The notes under the pieces are model-generated. The model worked only from the letters and a program-made list of their open reading frames with translations, searched no databases and was not told the origin of the DNA. Below, one piece after another: positions 43,162 to 52,064 of a stretch of 64,000 nt of DNA. The number at the start of each line of letters is the position of its first letter. The stretch's first letter is position 1. Origin of the DNA: Thioalkalivibrio sp. ALJT (GTDB lineage Bacteria > Pseudomonadota > Gammaproteobacteria > Ectothiorhodospirales > Ectothiorhodospiraceae); the NCBI RefSeq assembly GCF_000381825.1, contig NZ_KB907128.1, positions 1-64,000 on the forward strand, written 5' to 3'. The translations under genes and the position numbers were made by a program.

Positions 43162-44976
43162 ATGAAACGCACAGCACTTTCCACGGCCATCCTGCTGGCC
43201 ACCAGTCCCGCTCTGGCGGATACGCCGGATACCAACGACGCGCAAGCCCTGGAAACCGTCCAGGTCACCGCCTCTCGCATCGCGCAGACCGTCGACGAGA
43301 CGCTCGCTTCGGTGACCATCATCGACCGCGAAGAGATCGAGCGCCTGCAGCCCCAGCAGTTCACCGATCTGCTGGAGGGTCGAGCGGGTATCGAAACCGC
43401 ACAGAACAGCGCCTTCGGCAAGACCACTTCGGTGTTCACCCGCGGCACCAGTTCCGATCACACCTTGTTGCTGATCGACGGCGTGCGCATGGGATCGGCC
43501 ACCAGTGGCGGGGCAAGCTGGCAATTCCTGCCACCCGAAGAGATCGAACGCGTCGAGATCGTCCGCGGGCCACGTACCAGTATCTACGGCTCCGATGCCA
43601 TTGGCGGTGTCGTTCAGGTCTTTACCCGGGAAGGGCGCAAGGGCCCGCCAAAGGTCAATGCCTTCGTCGGAGGTGGGAGTTTTAATACCCGGGAAGCCGG
43701 GGTCGGTGTGGCCGGCGGTACTGAAAGTACCGACTACAGTCTCTCGCTCAGCCACTTTGCGACCGACGGTATCAATGTGCAGGATGCTGTCGGCGACGAT
43801 GACCGGGACGGCTACGACAACACCTCGCTGGCGAGCAGGGTTGCGCACCGCCTGGATAACGGCGTCGAATTCTTCGGAAACATCCTGTATTCGGAAGGTA
43901 CAACGGCGTTCGACAGCGGCTCGGCCTTTTCGCCAGATGAATCCGATTTCGTGCATGCGGCACTCCGTGGCGGCGTGCGCATCCCCGTCACGCAACGCTG
44001 GGACACCGAGCTGGCCCTGGGGCACAGCCGCGACGAATCGGATAATTTTCTTGAGGGTGAATTCTTTTCCCGGTTCGATACCCGTCGCGATATGGTCGAC
44101 TGGCGCAACGATATCGAAATTGCGGATGACGTTTATGTAATTGCCGGCATCGACGCGTACGAGGACCGGGTAGAAAGTACAACCGACTACGATGAGGACG
44201 CTCGATACAACGTCGGTGCGTACTCCGTGCTGAGTGTGGATCTCGGGCGGCATCACCTGGAAGGCAGCCTGCGCTACGACGACAACGAACAGTTCGGCGA
44301 CAAGACCACCGGTCAGCTGGCCTGGGGTTTACAGCTGAATGATCCGCTGCGGCTGCGTGCGTCCGTCGGTACCGCCTTCAAGGCGCCCACGTTCAACGAC
44401 CTTTATTTCCCCGGTTTCGGGAACCCCGATCTTGAGCCGGAGACCTCGCGCACCCTGGAGCTCGGTGCGCGTTATAGCACCGGTCCGTACTATGCCGATG
44501 TTGCCATTTTCCAGACCGATCTCGACCAGATGATCACCTTTGATCCCGTGGAATTTCGAGCCGAAAACCTGGACGAGGCCCGGATTCGTGGTATTGAGCT
44601 TGAGGGGGGGTACGCAACGACCCGCTGGGTCTCCCGCGCCTCGCTGACATTGCTGGATGCCGAAGATCGCGAAACCGGCAACGAGCTCCAGCGCCGTGCA
44701 CCCGTGACGGCTCGTGTGGATCTCGATCGCCAGTTTCAGCGTTTCTCCGTGGGTGGCTCGGTCATCGCGAAGAGCCGTTCGTTTAACGACCCCGGCAATG
44801 CCGATCGTCTCTCGGGTTACGGTCTGCTGAACCTGCGTGCGAGCTATCAGATTGCGCCGGAATGGCAGATTCAGGCGACGGTCAATAACGTATTCGACAA
44901 GGACTACGAAACGGCACTCGGCTACAACCAGCCGGGCCGGGCCGCGTTCGTGAAGCTGCGTTACCAGCAGAGGTGA
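43162..44976 (+). CDS. btuB: TonB-dependent outer-membrane corrinoid receptor BtuB
   Basis: 604 residues with a signal peptide (MKRTALSTAILLATSPALA), a TonB box (LETVQVTAS) directly after it, a plug domain (SVTIIDREEIERLQPQQFTD ... FTRGTSSDHTLLLIDGVRM ... IEIVRGP-like, IYGSDAIGGVVQV) and a 22-strand barrel ending in an aromatic-basic strand (FVKLRYQQR). Control by the cobalamin riboswitch and the corrinoid genes downstream identify the substrate as cobalamin or a precursor. First gene of the operon; the adenosyltransferase starts 3 bases after it. Confidence 0.95.
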   Translation: MKRTALSTAILLATSPALADTPDTNDAQALETVQVTASRIAQTVDETLASVTIIDREEIERLQPQQFTDLLEGRAGIETAQNSAFGKTTSVFTRGTSSDHTLLLIDGVRMGSATSGGASWQFLPPEEIERVEIVRGPRTSIYGSDAIGGVVQVFTREGRKGPPKVNAFVGGGSFNTREAGVGVAGGTESTDYSLSLSHFATDGINVQDAVGDDDRDGYDNTSLASRVAHRLDNGVEFFGNILYSEGTTAFDSGSAFSPDESDFVHAALRGGVRIPVTQRWDTELALGHSRDESDNFLEGEFFSRFDTRRDMVDWRNDIEIADDVYVIAGIDAYEDRVESTTDYDEDARYNVGAYSVLSVDLGRHHLEGSLRYDDNEQFGDKTTGQLAWGLQLNDPLRLRASVGTAFKAPTFNDLYFPGFGNPDLEPETSRTLELGARYSTGPYYADVAIFQTDLDQMITFDPVEFRAENLDEARIRGIELEGGYATTRWVSRASLTLLDAEDRETGNELQRRAPVTARVDLDRQFQRFSVGGSVIAKSRSFNDPGNADRLSGYGLLNLRASYQIAPEWQIQATVNNVFDKDYETALGYNQPGRAAFVKLRYQQR

Positions 44977-44979
44977 TCC

Positions 44980-45534
44980 ATGGGTAATCGACTGTCGAAG
45001 ATTGCGACCCGTACGGGTGACGAAGGCCGGACTGGGCTGGGCGATGGCTCGCGGGTGGACAAGGACAGCCACCGCGTCGAGGCGTTTGGTGACGTGGACG
45101 AGTTGAACAGTGTCGTGGGCCGGGTACTGGTCCACGACCTGCCCGAAGAGGTCCGTCGCTCGCTGGCGCTGGTGCAGCACGAGCTGTTTGATCTCGGAGC
45201 GGAACTGGCCGTGCCGGGGCATCAGGCCCTCCCGGAGGCTTCTGTGGAACGTCTGGACGTGGAGCTGGAGTCCTTCAACGATGATCTGCCCGCCCTGAAG
45301 GAGTTCATCCTTCCGGGCGGGGGTCCCGCTACGGCCGACTGTCACATTGCGCGTACCGTCTGCCGGCGTGCGGAACGGCGTCTGGTGGCACTCAATCACC
45401 ACGAGGCATTGCGTCCGGCGTCGCTGGCCTATATCAACCGGTTGTCGGATCTCCTGTTCGTGCTTTGCCGCGTGCTGGCTCGCCACGAAAACGGTGCCGA
45501 GGTCCTCTGGCAACCGGCCAACCAGCGCGGCTGA
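44980..45534 (+). CDS. PduO-type cob(I)alamin adenosyltransferase
   Basis: 184 residues of the PduO/EutT-like family: TRTGDEGRTGLGDGSRV binds ATP (residues 8-24), HRVEAFGDVDELNSVVGRV and RAERRLVALN complete the active site. It adds the adenosyl group to reduced corrinoids in the cytoplasm. A second, unrelated adenosyltransferase (CobO) is encoded 7 kb downstream in the same cluster. Starts 3 bases after btuB, so under the same riboswitch. Confidence 0.94.
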   Translation: MGNRLSKIATRTGDEGRTGLGDGSRVDKDSHRVEAFGDVDELNSVVGRVLVHDLPEEVRRSLALVQHELFDLGAELAVPGHQALPEASVERLDVELESFNDDLPALKEFILPGGGPATADCHIARTVCRRAERRLVALNHHEALRPASLAYINRLSDLLFVLCRVLARHENGAEVLWQPANQRG

Positions 45535-45645
45535 CGGGCCTTCTTGGGGGCGCCGCAGTGGCGGCGTCCCATTCCCATTGCAACGGTCGAGGCGTGTCGA
45601 GTACACGCCTGGCGCCCTATTGCACCTGTTTATCGGGAAGTTTCC

Positions 45646-48600
45646 ATGCGTTTTCGTTGCACGATCCTGAGCGTTTTCGCGCTTTTTCTTTTCGCAATGG
45701 CCCCGGCGCATGCGGGTCCGCTCGTGGTGGGGGTGGTCTCCGATCGCTCGGCGGCGGAGGTGGCCGCTGGCGCGCATCGTTTCCTCGAGGCCCATCCGCA
45801 GGCGGAGGTGATCCTGCGGACGCCGGAGCAGCTCACGGACAAGTCGGATGAGGCGGTATCGGCACTGTGGCGCGAGGCCGACGCGGTGCTGGTGGCCGCG
45901 GTATTCGGGGATCAGGCCGCGCGCCTCGACCGTCTGTTGCGGGAGAGCCCGCCGCCCGAGGCGGCCCCGATTCTGGCGATCAACAGCGTGCGTCACCTGA
46001 CGGCCCTGTCGCGGATCGGCGGCGAGGCCGTACTCGTGGGTCTCGATGACGAGAAGCGCACCGAACTGGCGGCCAATCCCGACCCGGGTAAAGACCCGCG
46101 CGTGCACCTGGCCCAACAGCGGGAGCGTTTCCCCGAGCAGGCGGACTGGCTGACGGGGCGCGCGTTTTACCAGGGGCGCACGCCAGAGAATATGGAGGGG
46201 CTGATGCGCTGGCTGGCCGCGCGCGGCGGGCACGAGATCGACGTGCCGGAGCCGGACCCGCGCGAGACCATCCGCTATTACCGGCATGGGGACTCCAGTC
46301 CCGACCCGGACGATCTCGAGCTGGACGACGGGCCTGCCGTGGCGTTGCTGGATCTGGATACCGGCGACCGTCCAGGCGATCGGGAGCTGCTGGATGCGGC
46401 CTGCGAGGCCCTGGGGGCACGGGATATCCAGTGCTTCGCGGTGCTGGCGCGCTGGGGCGGGGCCAGCCGCGAGGCGGTCGAGACGCCGGCCGAGGCGGCC
46501 GGCCCGGCGGATCTGGCGGGGATCGTCAGCCTGCAGGACTTCGTGGTCGGTGGGGGCGGTAATCGCGAGGCGGTGGCCGAGGCCTTCGGCGAGCTGGATG
46601 TCCCGGTGATCAAGGGGATCCGCCTGGCGGATGTGAGCGCGACCCAGTGGCGGCTCTCGCACGAGGGCATTCCCTGGGACAAGGTCCACTATCACGTGGC
46701 GATGCCGGAGTTGCAGGGCGCCAGCCAGCCGCTGGTGCTCGCGACCGCGGGCGAGCCCGAACAGGATGCACGCACCGGCGTGCGTCTGACCCTGAGCGAG
46801 CCGGTGGGCGAGCGGGTGGAGGCCCTGGCCGACCGGGTGGCGCGCTGGCAGAGGCTGCGCCGCCTCGACAACGCGGACAAGCGCGTGGCGGTGGTCTACT
46901 ACAACCATCCGCCGGGTCGCCAGAACATCGGTGCGGACAAGCTGGATGTCCCCGAGTCGCTGCTGGAGATCCTGCAGCGACTCGAAGCCGCCGGATACGA
47001 CCTGGGCGACGAGGTGCCGGAGGATACCGAGGGCCTGATGGACATGATCCAGGACCGCGCCGTGAACCTGCCAGAACAGGCGGATGCGCTGGATGCGATC
47101 GCCGGCCGGGTTGCCTCGCTGGATCGCGACCAGTATCAGGCGTATTTCGATAGCCTGCCGGAGTCGGTCCGGGCCGAACTGGTCGACGGCCCGATCGGCT
47201 ATCTGCAGACACGCCTGGAGGCCGCCAGGGAGGCGGACAAGCACGAACTGGCGGCAGGCGCGCTGGAGGCCGGCGTCGGCGACCTGCGCCACATGCTGGA
47301 GAGTTATCCGCACGCTGCCCAGGAACGGGCCCTGGACCTGCTCGCCCAGTACCGGGCCGCCTGGGAGGCCACGTTGTCCGGTAATGACGCGCTCGCGACG
47401 ACCGAGCAACTGCGCCGCGCCCTGGTCCGTACGGGCATCCCCGGCCTGACCGGCTGGGGCGACCCGCCGGGAGAGGCGATGACCCGATACGGCGAGATGC
47501 TGTTCCCGGGGATCGAGTTCGGCAATGTATTCATCGGTCCGCAGCCGCCGCGCGGCTGGGAGGTCAGCGAGCGCCTGCTGCACGCGAATACCACGTTCCC
47601 GCCGACCCACCAGTATGTCGGCTTCTACCAATGGATCCGCGATCACTTCGAGGCGGATGCGCTGGTCTACGTGGGGCGTCATTCGACCCGCGAATTCCTG
47701 CCGCGCCGGCGTGCGGGCCTGGCCCCGGACGACTACCCGGAAATCCTTGGTGATGATCTGCCGATCATCTATCCCTACATCGTCGATGGCGTGGGTGAGG
47801 GCATCCAGGCCAAGCGCCGCGCCATGGGCGTGATGATCAGCCACCTGACCCCGCCGCTGGCGGCCACCGAGCTGTACGACAGCCTGCTGGAGCTGCGTCA
47901 GCTGGTGGAGACCTACGAGGCCGCAGCCCAGCCGGATGCGGCGACGCGCTCGCGGGCCGTCCAGACCCTGCGCGAGCGTATCGAGGACCTTGGCCTGACC
48001 GAGACCATCGAGCGTGAACTGGCGCGGGGCCATCACCACGATCACGGGCATCACCACGACGATCACCGCGATGGGCATCACGAGGGGCATCACGACGAAT
48101 CCGACTCCGGGCATGGCGAAGGGCATGCGGATGAACACGGCGACGAACATCGCCACGCGGACCATCACCGCGAACACGGGGATGAAGCCCACGAACATGC
48201 CAACGAACACGGTCATCATGAGGCTCATGCGGGGCATGGCGATGATGATCACGGGCATTCGGGCGATCATCACGACCACCATGGCCATGATCACAGTCAC
48301 GGGGATACCCCGCTGGCGGAGATGGACGAGGAGTTGCTGGTCCACGAGATCGGGCATTACCTGACCGACATGCAGGAAGACCAGATGCCGCTGGGGCTGC
48401 ATGTGTTCGGGCGCGACTGGAGCGACGAGGCCGTGGACACGATGCTCGAGTCGATGGCGGGTGACGCCGCGGTCGGCGACGGCTGGGACGCCAGGCTGCG
48501 TGGATCCCCGGCCAGCGAGCGCGCGCATCTGCTGGCGGCGCTGGAAGGCCGTTTCGTGCCGCCAGGGCAGGGCAACGATCCGATCCGCACGCCGGAGGTA

Positions 48601-50247
48601 TTGCCGACCGGGCGCAACTTCCACGCGCTGGCGGCGGATCTCGTGCCCACGCGTATCGCTTGGGGGATCGGTCAGGAGCTGGCCGTGGATGCCCGCGAAC
48701 ACGGCGATCCCGAGGCGGATGGCAGCGAGGCGATCATCCTCTGGGCATCGGATACCGTGCGCGACGAGGGTGTGATGATCGCCTTCGGCATGGACATGCT
48801 GGGCATTCGTCCGGCCTGGAACAGTCGCGGGATCGTCCAGGGTCTGGAGCGCATGGACCTCGACGAGGCCAAGCGCGACCGCCGTCGCGATGCGCTGTTT
48901 ACTACCTCCGGTCTGTTTCGCGACCTCTACGAGGATCAGCTGGTGTGGCTGGATCGTGCCGCCCGCCTCGCGCTGGACGGATCGTCCGAGACCATTCTTG
49001 CCGAGTACCCCGAGCTGGAAGAGGCACTGGAAGCGGCGTTGGCCCCGCTGGGGCAGGACCTGCGCGATCCGGGCGCCGAGCCGCTGGCGCGCAACGACGT
49101 GGCCGCGCAATGGGTGGAGGACACCCAGGCCCTGCGCGCCGCAGGCCTCGATGGCCTCGAGGCGGGTCAGCAGGCCGCGCTGCGGGTGTTCGGTACCGCC
49201 CCCGGGGCCTATGGGGCCGGGGTCAATCGTCTGGCGGACCGTTCCGGCGCCTGGGAGGACCGTGCCGAACTGGGCGCGGCCTATATGCGCCGGATGGGCC
49301 ACGCCTACGGGGCGGACGAATCCGGCGGCTCCGCGCACGAGGCCTTCGAGGCCCGGCTGGGCCAGGTCGGGCGCACCTACCTCGGGCGCGCCTCGCACCT
49401 CTACGGTCTGCTGGACAACGACGACGGTTTTGACTTCCAGGGCGGGCTCTCGACCGCGGTCGAGAGCATCCGTGGTGAGGTGCCGGACAACCGCGTGCTG
49501 CAGCACGCCGATCCGGAAAACCCGCAGGTGGAGACACTGGGCCGCGCGCTGATGCGCGAGCTGCAGGGGCAGAACCTGAACCCGCAGTGGATCGGGCCGC
49601 TGATGGATCACGGTTATGCCGGGGCCCGCACCATGGCCCGCGACTTCGTCGACAACCTGTGGGGCTGGCAGGCCACCAATCCCGAGATCATCCGCTCCTG
49701 GGTCTGGGACGAGGTACATGACGTGTACCTGCAGGACCGGCACGGACTGGGCGTGGACGAATTCCTCGCCGACGGCCACAACGTACATGTGAAGACCCAC
49801 CTGCAGGCCGTGCATCTGGTGGCCGCCAGTCGCGGGTTCTGGGAGGCCGATCCGGAGGTACTGGAGGCCCTGTCCGAACGCTTTGCCGTACTGGTGGCGG
49901 AACACGGCCTGCCGGGCAGTGGGCACACGCGCCCCGACCACCCGATGCTGGACGAGGTGGCCGAGCGCCTGGAGGACCCCGAACTGCGCGAGGCCTTCGA
50001 GGCCGTGCGCGCGTCCGCGCAGATCGATCGGGCGGAGCCCGAACCCGACCCCAGTCGTGTCACCGAGATCCAGCCGCTGGAAGACCCGGCGGCGCAAGAG
50101 ACGCCGGAGATCCCCGAACCGGCCGAGGCCGACGGCGGGCAGGAGGCTGGCGACGAGGCGGCGGGCATGCGCTGGCTCCCGTGGCTGGTTGCTGGCGTGC
50201 TGTTCCTGCTGCTGCTTGGCGGTATCGCCACGGGTCGGAGGCGATAA
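45646..50247 (+). CDS. Exported, membrane-anchored CobN-like chelatase with histidine-rich insert
   Basis: 1,533 residues, longer than the roughly 1,250 of cytoplasmic CobN. It has a signal peptide (MRFRC then a hydrophobic stretch ending APAHA, about residue 24), the CobN/BchH/ChlH-family body (for example VVYYNHPPGRQNIGADKLD near 423, HSTREFLP, DDLPIIYPYIVDGVGEGIQA, and a C-terminal NPQWIGPLMDHGYAGARTMA), a histidine/aspartate-rich insert at about 794-886 with dozens of His, and a C-terminal membrane helix (WLPWLVAGVLFLLLLGGI) plus RRR stop. The catalytic body would face the periplasm. Together with the ExbB-like and DUF2149 genes downstream it resembles HmuS-type systems, here under B12 control. 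Leader 45535-45645 holds two small hairpins. Confidence 0.9.
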   Translation: MRFRCTILSVFALFLFAMAPAHAGPLVVGVVSDRSAAEVAAGAHRFLEAHPQAEVILRTPEQLTDKSDEAVSALWREADAVLVAAVFGDQAARLDRLLRESPPPEAAPILAINSVRHLTALSRIGGEAVLVGLDDEKRTELAANPDPGKDPRVHLAQQRERFPEQADWLTGRAFYQGRTPENMEGLMRWLAARGGHEIDVPEPDPRETIRYYRHGDSSPDPDDLELDDGPAVALLDLDTGDRPGDRELLDAACEALGARDIQCFAVLARWGGASREAVETPAEAAGPADLAGIVSLQDFVVGGGGNREAVAEAFGELDVPVIKGIRLADVSATQWRLSHEGIPWDKVHYHVAMPELQGASQPLVLATAGEPEQDARTGVRLTLSEPVGERVEALADRVARWQRLRRLDNADKRVAVVYYNHPPGRQNIGADKLDVPESLLEILQRLEAAGYDLGDEVPEDTEGLMDMIQDRAVNLPEQADALDAIAGRVASLDRDQYQAYFDSLPESVRAELVDGPIGYLQTRLEAAREADKHELAAGALEAGVGDLRHMLESYPHAAQERALDLLAQYRAAWEATLSGNDALATTEQLRRALVRTGIPGLTGWGDPPGEAMTRYGEMLFPGIEFGNVFIGPQPPRGWEVSERLLHANTTFPPTHQYVGFYQWIRDHFEADALVYVGRHSTREFLPRRRAGLAPDDYPEILGDDLPIIYPYIVDGVGEGIQAKRRAMGVMISHLTPPLAATELYDSLLELRQLVETYEAAAQPDAATRSRAVQTLRERIEDLGLTETIERELARGHHHDHGHHHDDHRDGHHEGHHDESDSGHGEGHADEHGDEHRHADHHREHGDEAHEHANEHGHHEAHAGHGDDDHGHSGDHHDHHGHDHSHGDTPLAEMDEELLVHEIGHYLTDMQEDQMPLGLHVFGRDWSDEAVDTMLESMAGDAAVGDGWDARLRGSPASERAHLLAALEGRFVPPGQGNDPIRTPEVLPTGRNFHALAADLVPTRIAWGIGQELAVDAREHGDPEADGSEAIILWASDTVRDEGVMIAFGMDMLGIRPAWNSRGIVQGLERMDLDEAKRDRRRDALFTTSGLFRDLYEDQLVWLDRAARLALDGSSETILAEYPELEEALEAALAPLGQDLRDPGAEPLARNDVAAQWVEDTQALRAAGLDGLEAGQQAALRVFGTAPGAYGAGVNRLADRSGAWEDRAELGAAYMRRMGHAYGADESGGSAHEAFEARLGQVGRTYLGRASHLYGLLDNDDGFDFQGGLSTAVESIRGEVPDNRVLQHADPENPQVETLGRALMRELQGQNLNPQWIGPLMDHGYAGARTMARDFVDNLWGWQATNPEIIRSWVWDEVHDVYLQDRHGLGVDEFLADGHNVHVKTHLQAVHLVAASRGFWEADPEVLEALSERFAVLVAEHGLPGSGHTRPDHPMLDEVAERLEDPELREAFEAVRASAQIDRAEPEPDPSRVTEIQPLEDPAAQETPEIPEPAEADGGQEAGDEAAGMRWLPWLVAGVLFLLLLGGIATGRRR

Positions 50248-50268
50248 CGCTCGCCGGATATGTCTGCT

Positions 50269-50294
50269 GTAGGAGCCTGCAAGCAGGCTCCTGC
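50269..50294. repeat. REP palindrome, GTAGGAGC type
   Basis: GTAGGAGCCTGCAAGCAGGC followed by TCCTGC. AGGAGCCTGC and GCAGGCTCCT form a perfect 10-bp stem with a 2-base loop, 22 bases after the CobN-like stop. It may also stop or stabilise transcripts inside the operon. Confidence 0.85.
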
Positions 50295-50306
50295 GGGGTC
50301 GGGTTC

Positions 50307-50331
50307 ATGAATGAATGAATGAATGAATGAA
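50307..50331 (+). repeat. Tetranucleotide microsatellite (ATGA)6
   Basis: Six exact copies of ATGA followed by one more A, 20 bases upstream of the start codon of the ExbB-like gene and just before its GAGG ribosome binding site. Copy number could change by slippage and would alter spacing from upstream signals, not the reading frame. Confidence 0.95.
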
Positions 50332-50351
50332 GGGTAACGAGGTAAACGCGA

Positions 50352-50795
50352 ATGCCGTTCTCGATCACGATGGAACTGATGGACACCGTAGTGCGCTGGC
50401 TGCTGGAGCCGGTGATCATCGGTCTGCTGGTGCTGGTCGCGGTCGCCGTGTGGGAGCTTGGGCTCGCACTGGGCGAACGCTCCGGGGGGGTGCGGCGACT
50501 GGAGGCCACCGGTGACGCCGAGCGCCTGGCCTGTCGTGCACGGCGCCGCATTGACCGCGCGGATCTGCTGGCACGCATCGGCCCGATGCTCGGGCTGATG
50601 GGGACGCTGATCCCGCTGGGTCCAGGGCTGGCCGCGATGGGCCGGGGCGAACTGGAAATCCTCGCCCAGGCCGTTACGGTGGCGTTCAACACCACGGTGC
50701 TGGGGCTGCTGGTCGGCATCCTCGGCTTCCTGCTCGGGCGACTGCGGCGGCGCTGGTACGACGCCGCGATGGAGCGCCTGGATGCGGCGGCATGA
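50352..50795 (+). CDS. MotA/TolQ/ExbB-like proton channel protein
   Basis: 147 residues with three membrane helices: VVRWLLEPVIIGLLVLVAVA (about 13-33), RIGPMLGLMGTLIPLGPGLA (about 75-95) and AVTVAFNTTVLGLLVGILGF (about 108-128). The second and third match the conserved pore-forming part of MotA/TolQ/ExbB. It should form the stator pentamer that, with the DUF2149 protein, converts proton flow into mechanical work on a partner. GAGG at 50339-50342 precedes the start. Overlaps DUF2149 by 4 bases. Confidence 0.88.
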   Translation: MPFSITMELMDTVVRWLLEPVIIGLLVLVAVAVWELGLALGERSGGVRRLEATGDAERLACRARRRIDRADLLARIGPMLGLMGTLIPLGPGLAAMGRGELEILAQAVTVAFNTTVLGLLVGILGFLLGRLRRRWYDAAMERLDAAA

Positions 50796-51082
50796 GGGTC
50801 CCGCACTACCGCGCCAGCCGCTTCGATGCCCCCGACGAAGAGCCGATGGGCCCGTTGGCCAATCTGGCCGACATCATGCTGGTGTTCGCCGTCGGTCTGA
50901 TGGTGGTGATGGCCGCCTCGGGCAGCGGCCTTGAGCCGGCCAGTGGCGGCGCCGAGGTCCAACCCGGGCGCGAGATCCCGGAACCGCCCGAGGGTGCCGG
51001 CGAGGCCGGCTCCGGTTACGAGTCCATGGGGCAGGTGTACCGCGACCCGGACACCGGTCGCATGATCCTGATCGGCGAGTGA
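50792..51082 (+). CDS. DUF2149 protein, ExbD-like partner
   Basis: 96 residues with one membrane helix, LANLADIMLVFAVGLMVVMA (residues about 22-41). The aspartate at the start of the helix sits as the protonatable Asp of ExbD/TolR/MotB does. After a Gly/Pro/Glu-rich linker comes a short conserved end (GYESMGQVYRDPDTGRMILI). DUF2149 proteins occur with MotA/TolQ/ExbB and CobN-like genes. Start overlaps the ExbB-like gene by 4 bases, so the two are translationally coupled. Confidence 0.88.
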   Translation: MRVPHYRASRFDAPDEEPMGPLANLADIMLVFAVGLMVVMAASGSGLEPASGGAEVQPGREIPEPPEGAGEAGSGYESMGQVYRDPDTGRMILIGE

Positions 51083-51134
51083 ATGCGGTTGCGTACCGTG
51101 TTGGCCCGCGGGCAGTAAACAAGGGGAGTTTCGG

Positions 51135-52007
51135 ATGATCACTCAGGTCTGCCGATGCACGCGCGCTTTCGGTTGCAGCTTGCCCTGGGCCCCGGGGACC
51201 GGGTTTCTGGGCCTTGTCCTGACCGCGGGGTTGGTGTTTCCGGTAACGGCGACAGCGGGTGAGTGCCCGCGGATCGTCAGCCAGTCACCGTACATTACGC
51301 ACTCGCTGGAGTACCTGGGCCTGACCGCCTGCATCGTGGGGGCGAGCCGCTACGACGATCTCGACGTGGAGGATACGGGCGGCATTCTGGACCCGGACGC
51401 GCAGGCGATCGGCCGCGTCGAACCGGATCTGGCGTTTACCTCGAGCTGGGTCGAGCGCGATGACTGGGCCGATACCGTGCCGGCCGGGACCCGGGCCATC
51501 GTGCTGGGCGGCTTCGAAGGGATGGATGCCGTGCGCGAAAATCTCGAACGCATTGCGGATGCGGCGGGCCTGGACGACGGTGCCGTGCGCGCCGCCGGAT
51601 TCGACGATGCGTGGAAGGAGGCGGCCGATGCCGTGGGGGCCTCCGGCGAGCGTGCGGTCCTGATGTCCTCGTGCAGCGCGCAAGCTTACGTGTACGGCCC
51701 GAAGACCTGGCTGCATGATGCCTTCACCCGCGCGGGATTCGACGTCGTTGCGAACCAGCCAGGTGTGCATCACCTGAGGCTGTCGGAGGACACCGACGAA
51801 CTGGCCGATCTCATCAACCAGTATGACGCTGACGTGGTGTTCACCTTCTCCGGGGCCGAGGCGCGCAGCTGCCGAGCGGTGGTCGCATCGAGCCCGGTGA
51901 GGGTGGTGAATCTGGCAAGCGGGTATTTCTCGCACCCGGCGCCGGTGATCCTGGATGGACTGGCCGAGCTTCAAACGCGGCACACCGAGTGGGCGGCGTC
52001 CCAGTAG
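51135..52007 (+). CDS. Periplasmic corrinoid-type binding protein (BtuF-like)
   Basis: 290 residues with a signal peptide ending near residue 41 (VFPVTATAG). The mature protein is a class III periplasmic binding protein: PRIVSQSPYITHSLEYLGL ... IVGASRYDD ... EPDLAFTSS ... and a long middle helix. The family carries B12, haem or siderophores to a BtuCD-type transporter. No BtuC or BtuD gene is found in the window, so it may serve a transporter elsewhere or hand substrate to the CobN-like protein. GGGAG precedes the ATG. Confidence 0.85.
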   Translation: MITQVCRCTRAFGCSLPWAPGTGFLGLVLTAGLVFPVTATAGECPRIVSQSPYITHSLEYLGLTACIVGASRYDDLDVEDTGGILDPDAQAIGRVEPDLAFTSSWVERDDWADTVPAGTRAIVLGGFEGMDAVRENLERIADAAGLDDGAVRAAGFDDAWKEAADAVGASGERAVLMSSCSAQAYVYGPKTWLHDAFTRAGFDVVANQPGVHHLRLSEDTDELADLINQYDADVVFTFSGAEARSCRAVVASSPVRVVNLASGYFSHPAPVILDGLAELQTRHTEWAASQ

Positions 52008-52064
52008 CTTGTCCGGCCACACCCGCACCGCGTTTTTTCATTACGAACTGCAGGAGAGAACGAC

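Noticed and set aside
44329-50097. A 1,922-codon open frame on the minus strand opposite btuB, the PduO gene and the CobN-like gene
   Set aside because: It is an antisense shadow caused by high third-position GC. The plus-strand genes have clear domains, signal peptides and start sites; the opposite frame has only low-complexity sequence rich in His, Gln, Arg and Leu.
50269-50294. A true rho-independent terminator between the CobN-like and ExbB-like genes
   Set aside because: The stem is strong but has no T run and matches the REP family seen elsewhere, so it is better described as a REP element.
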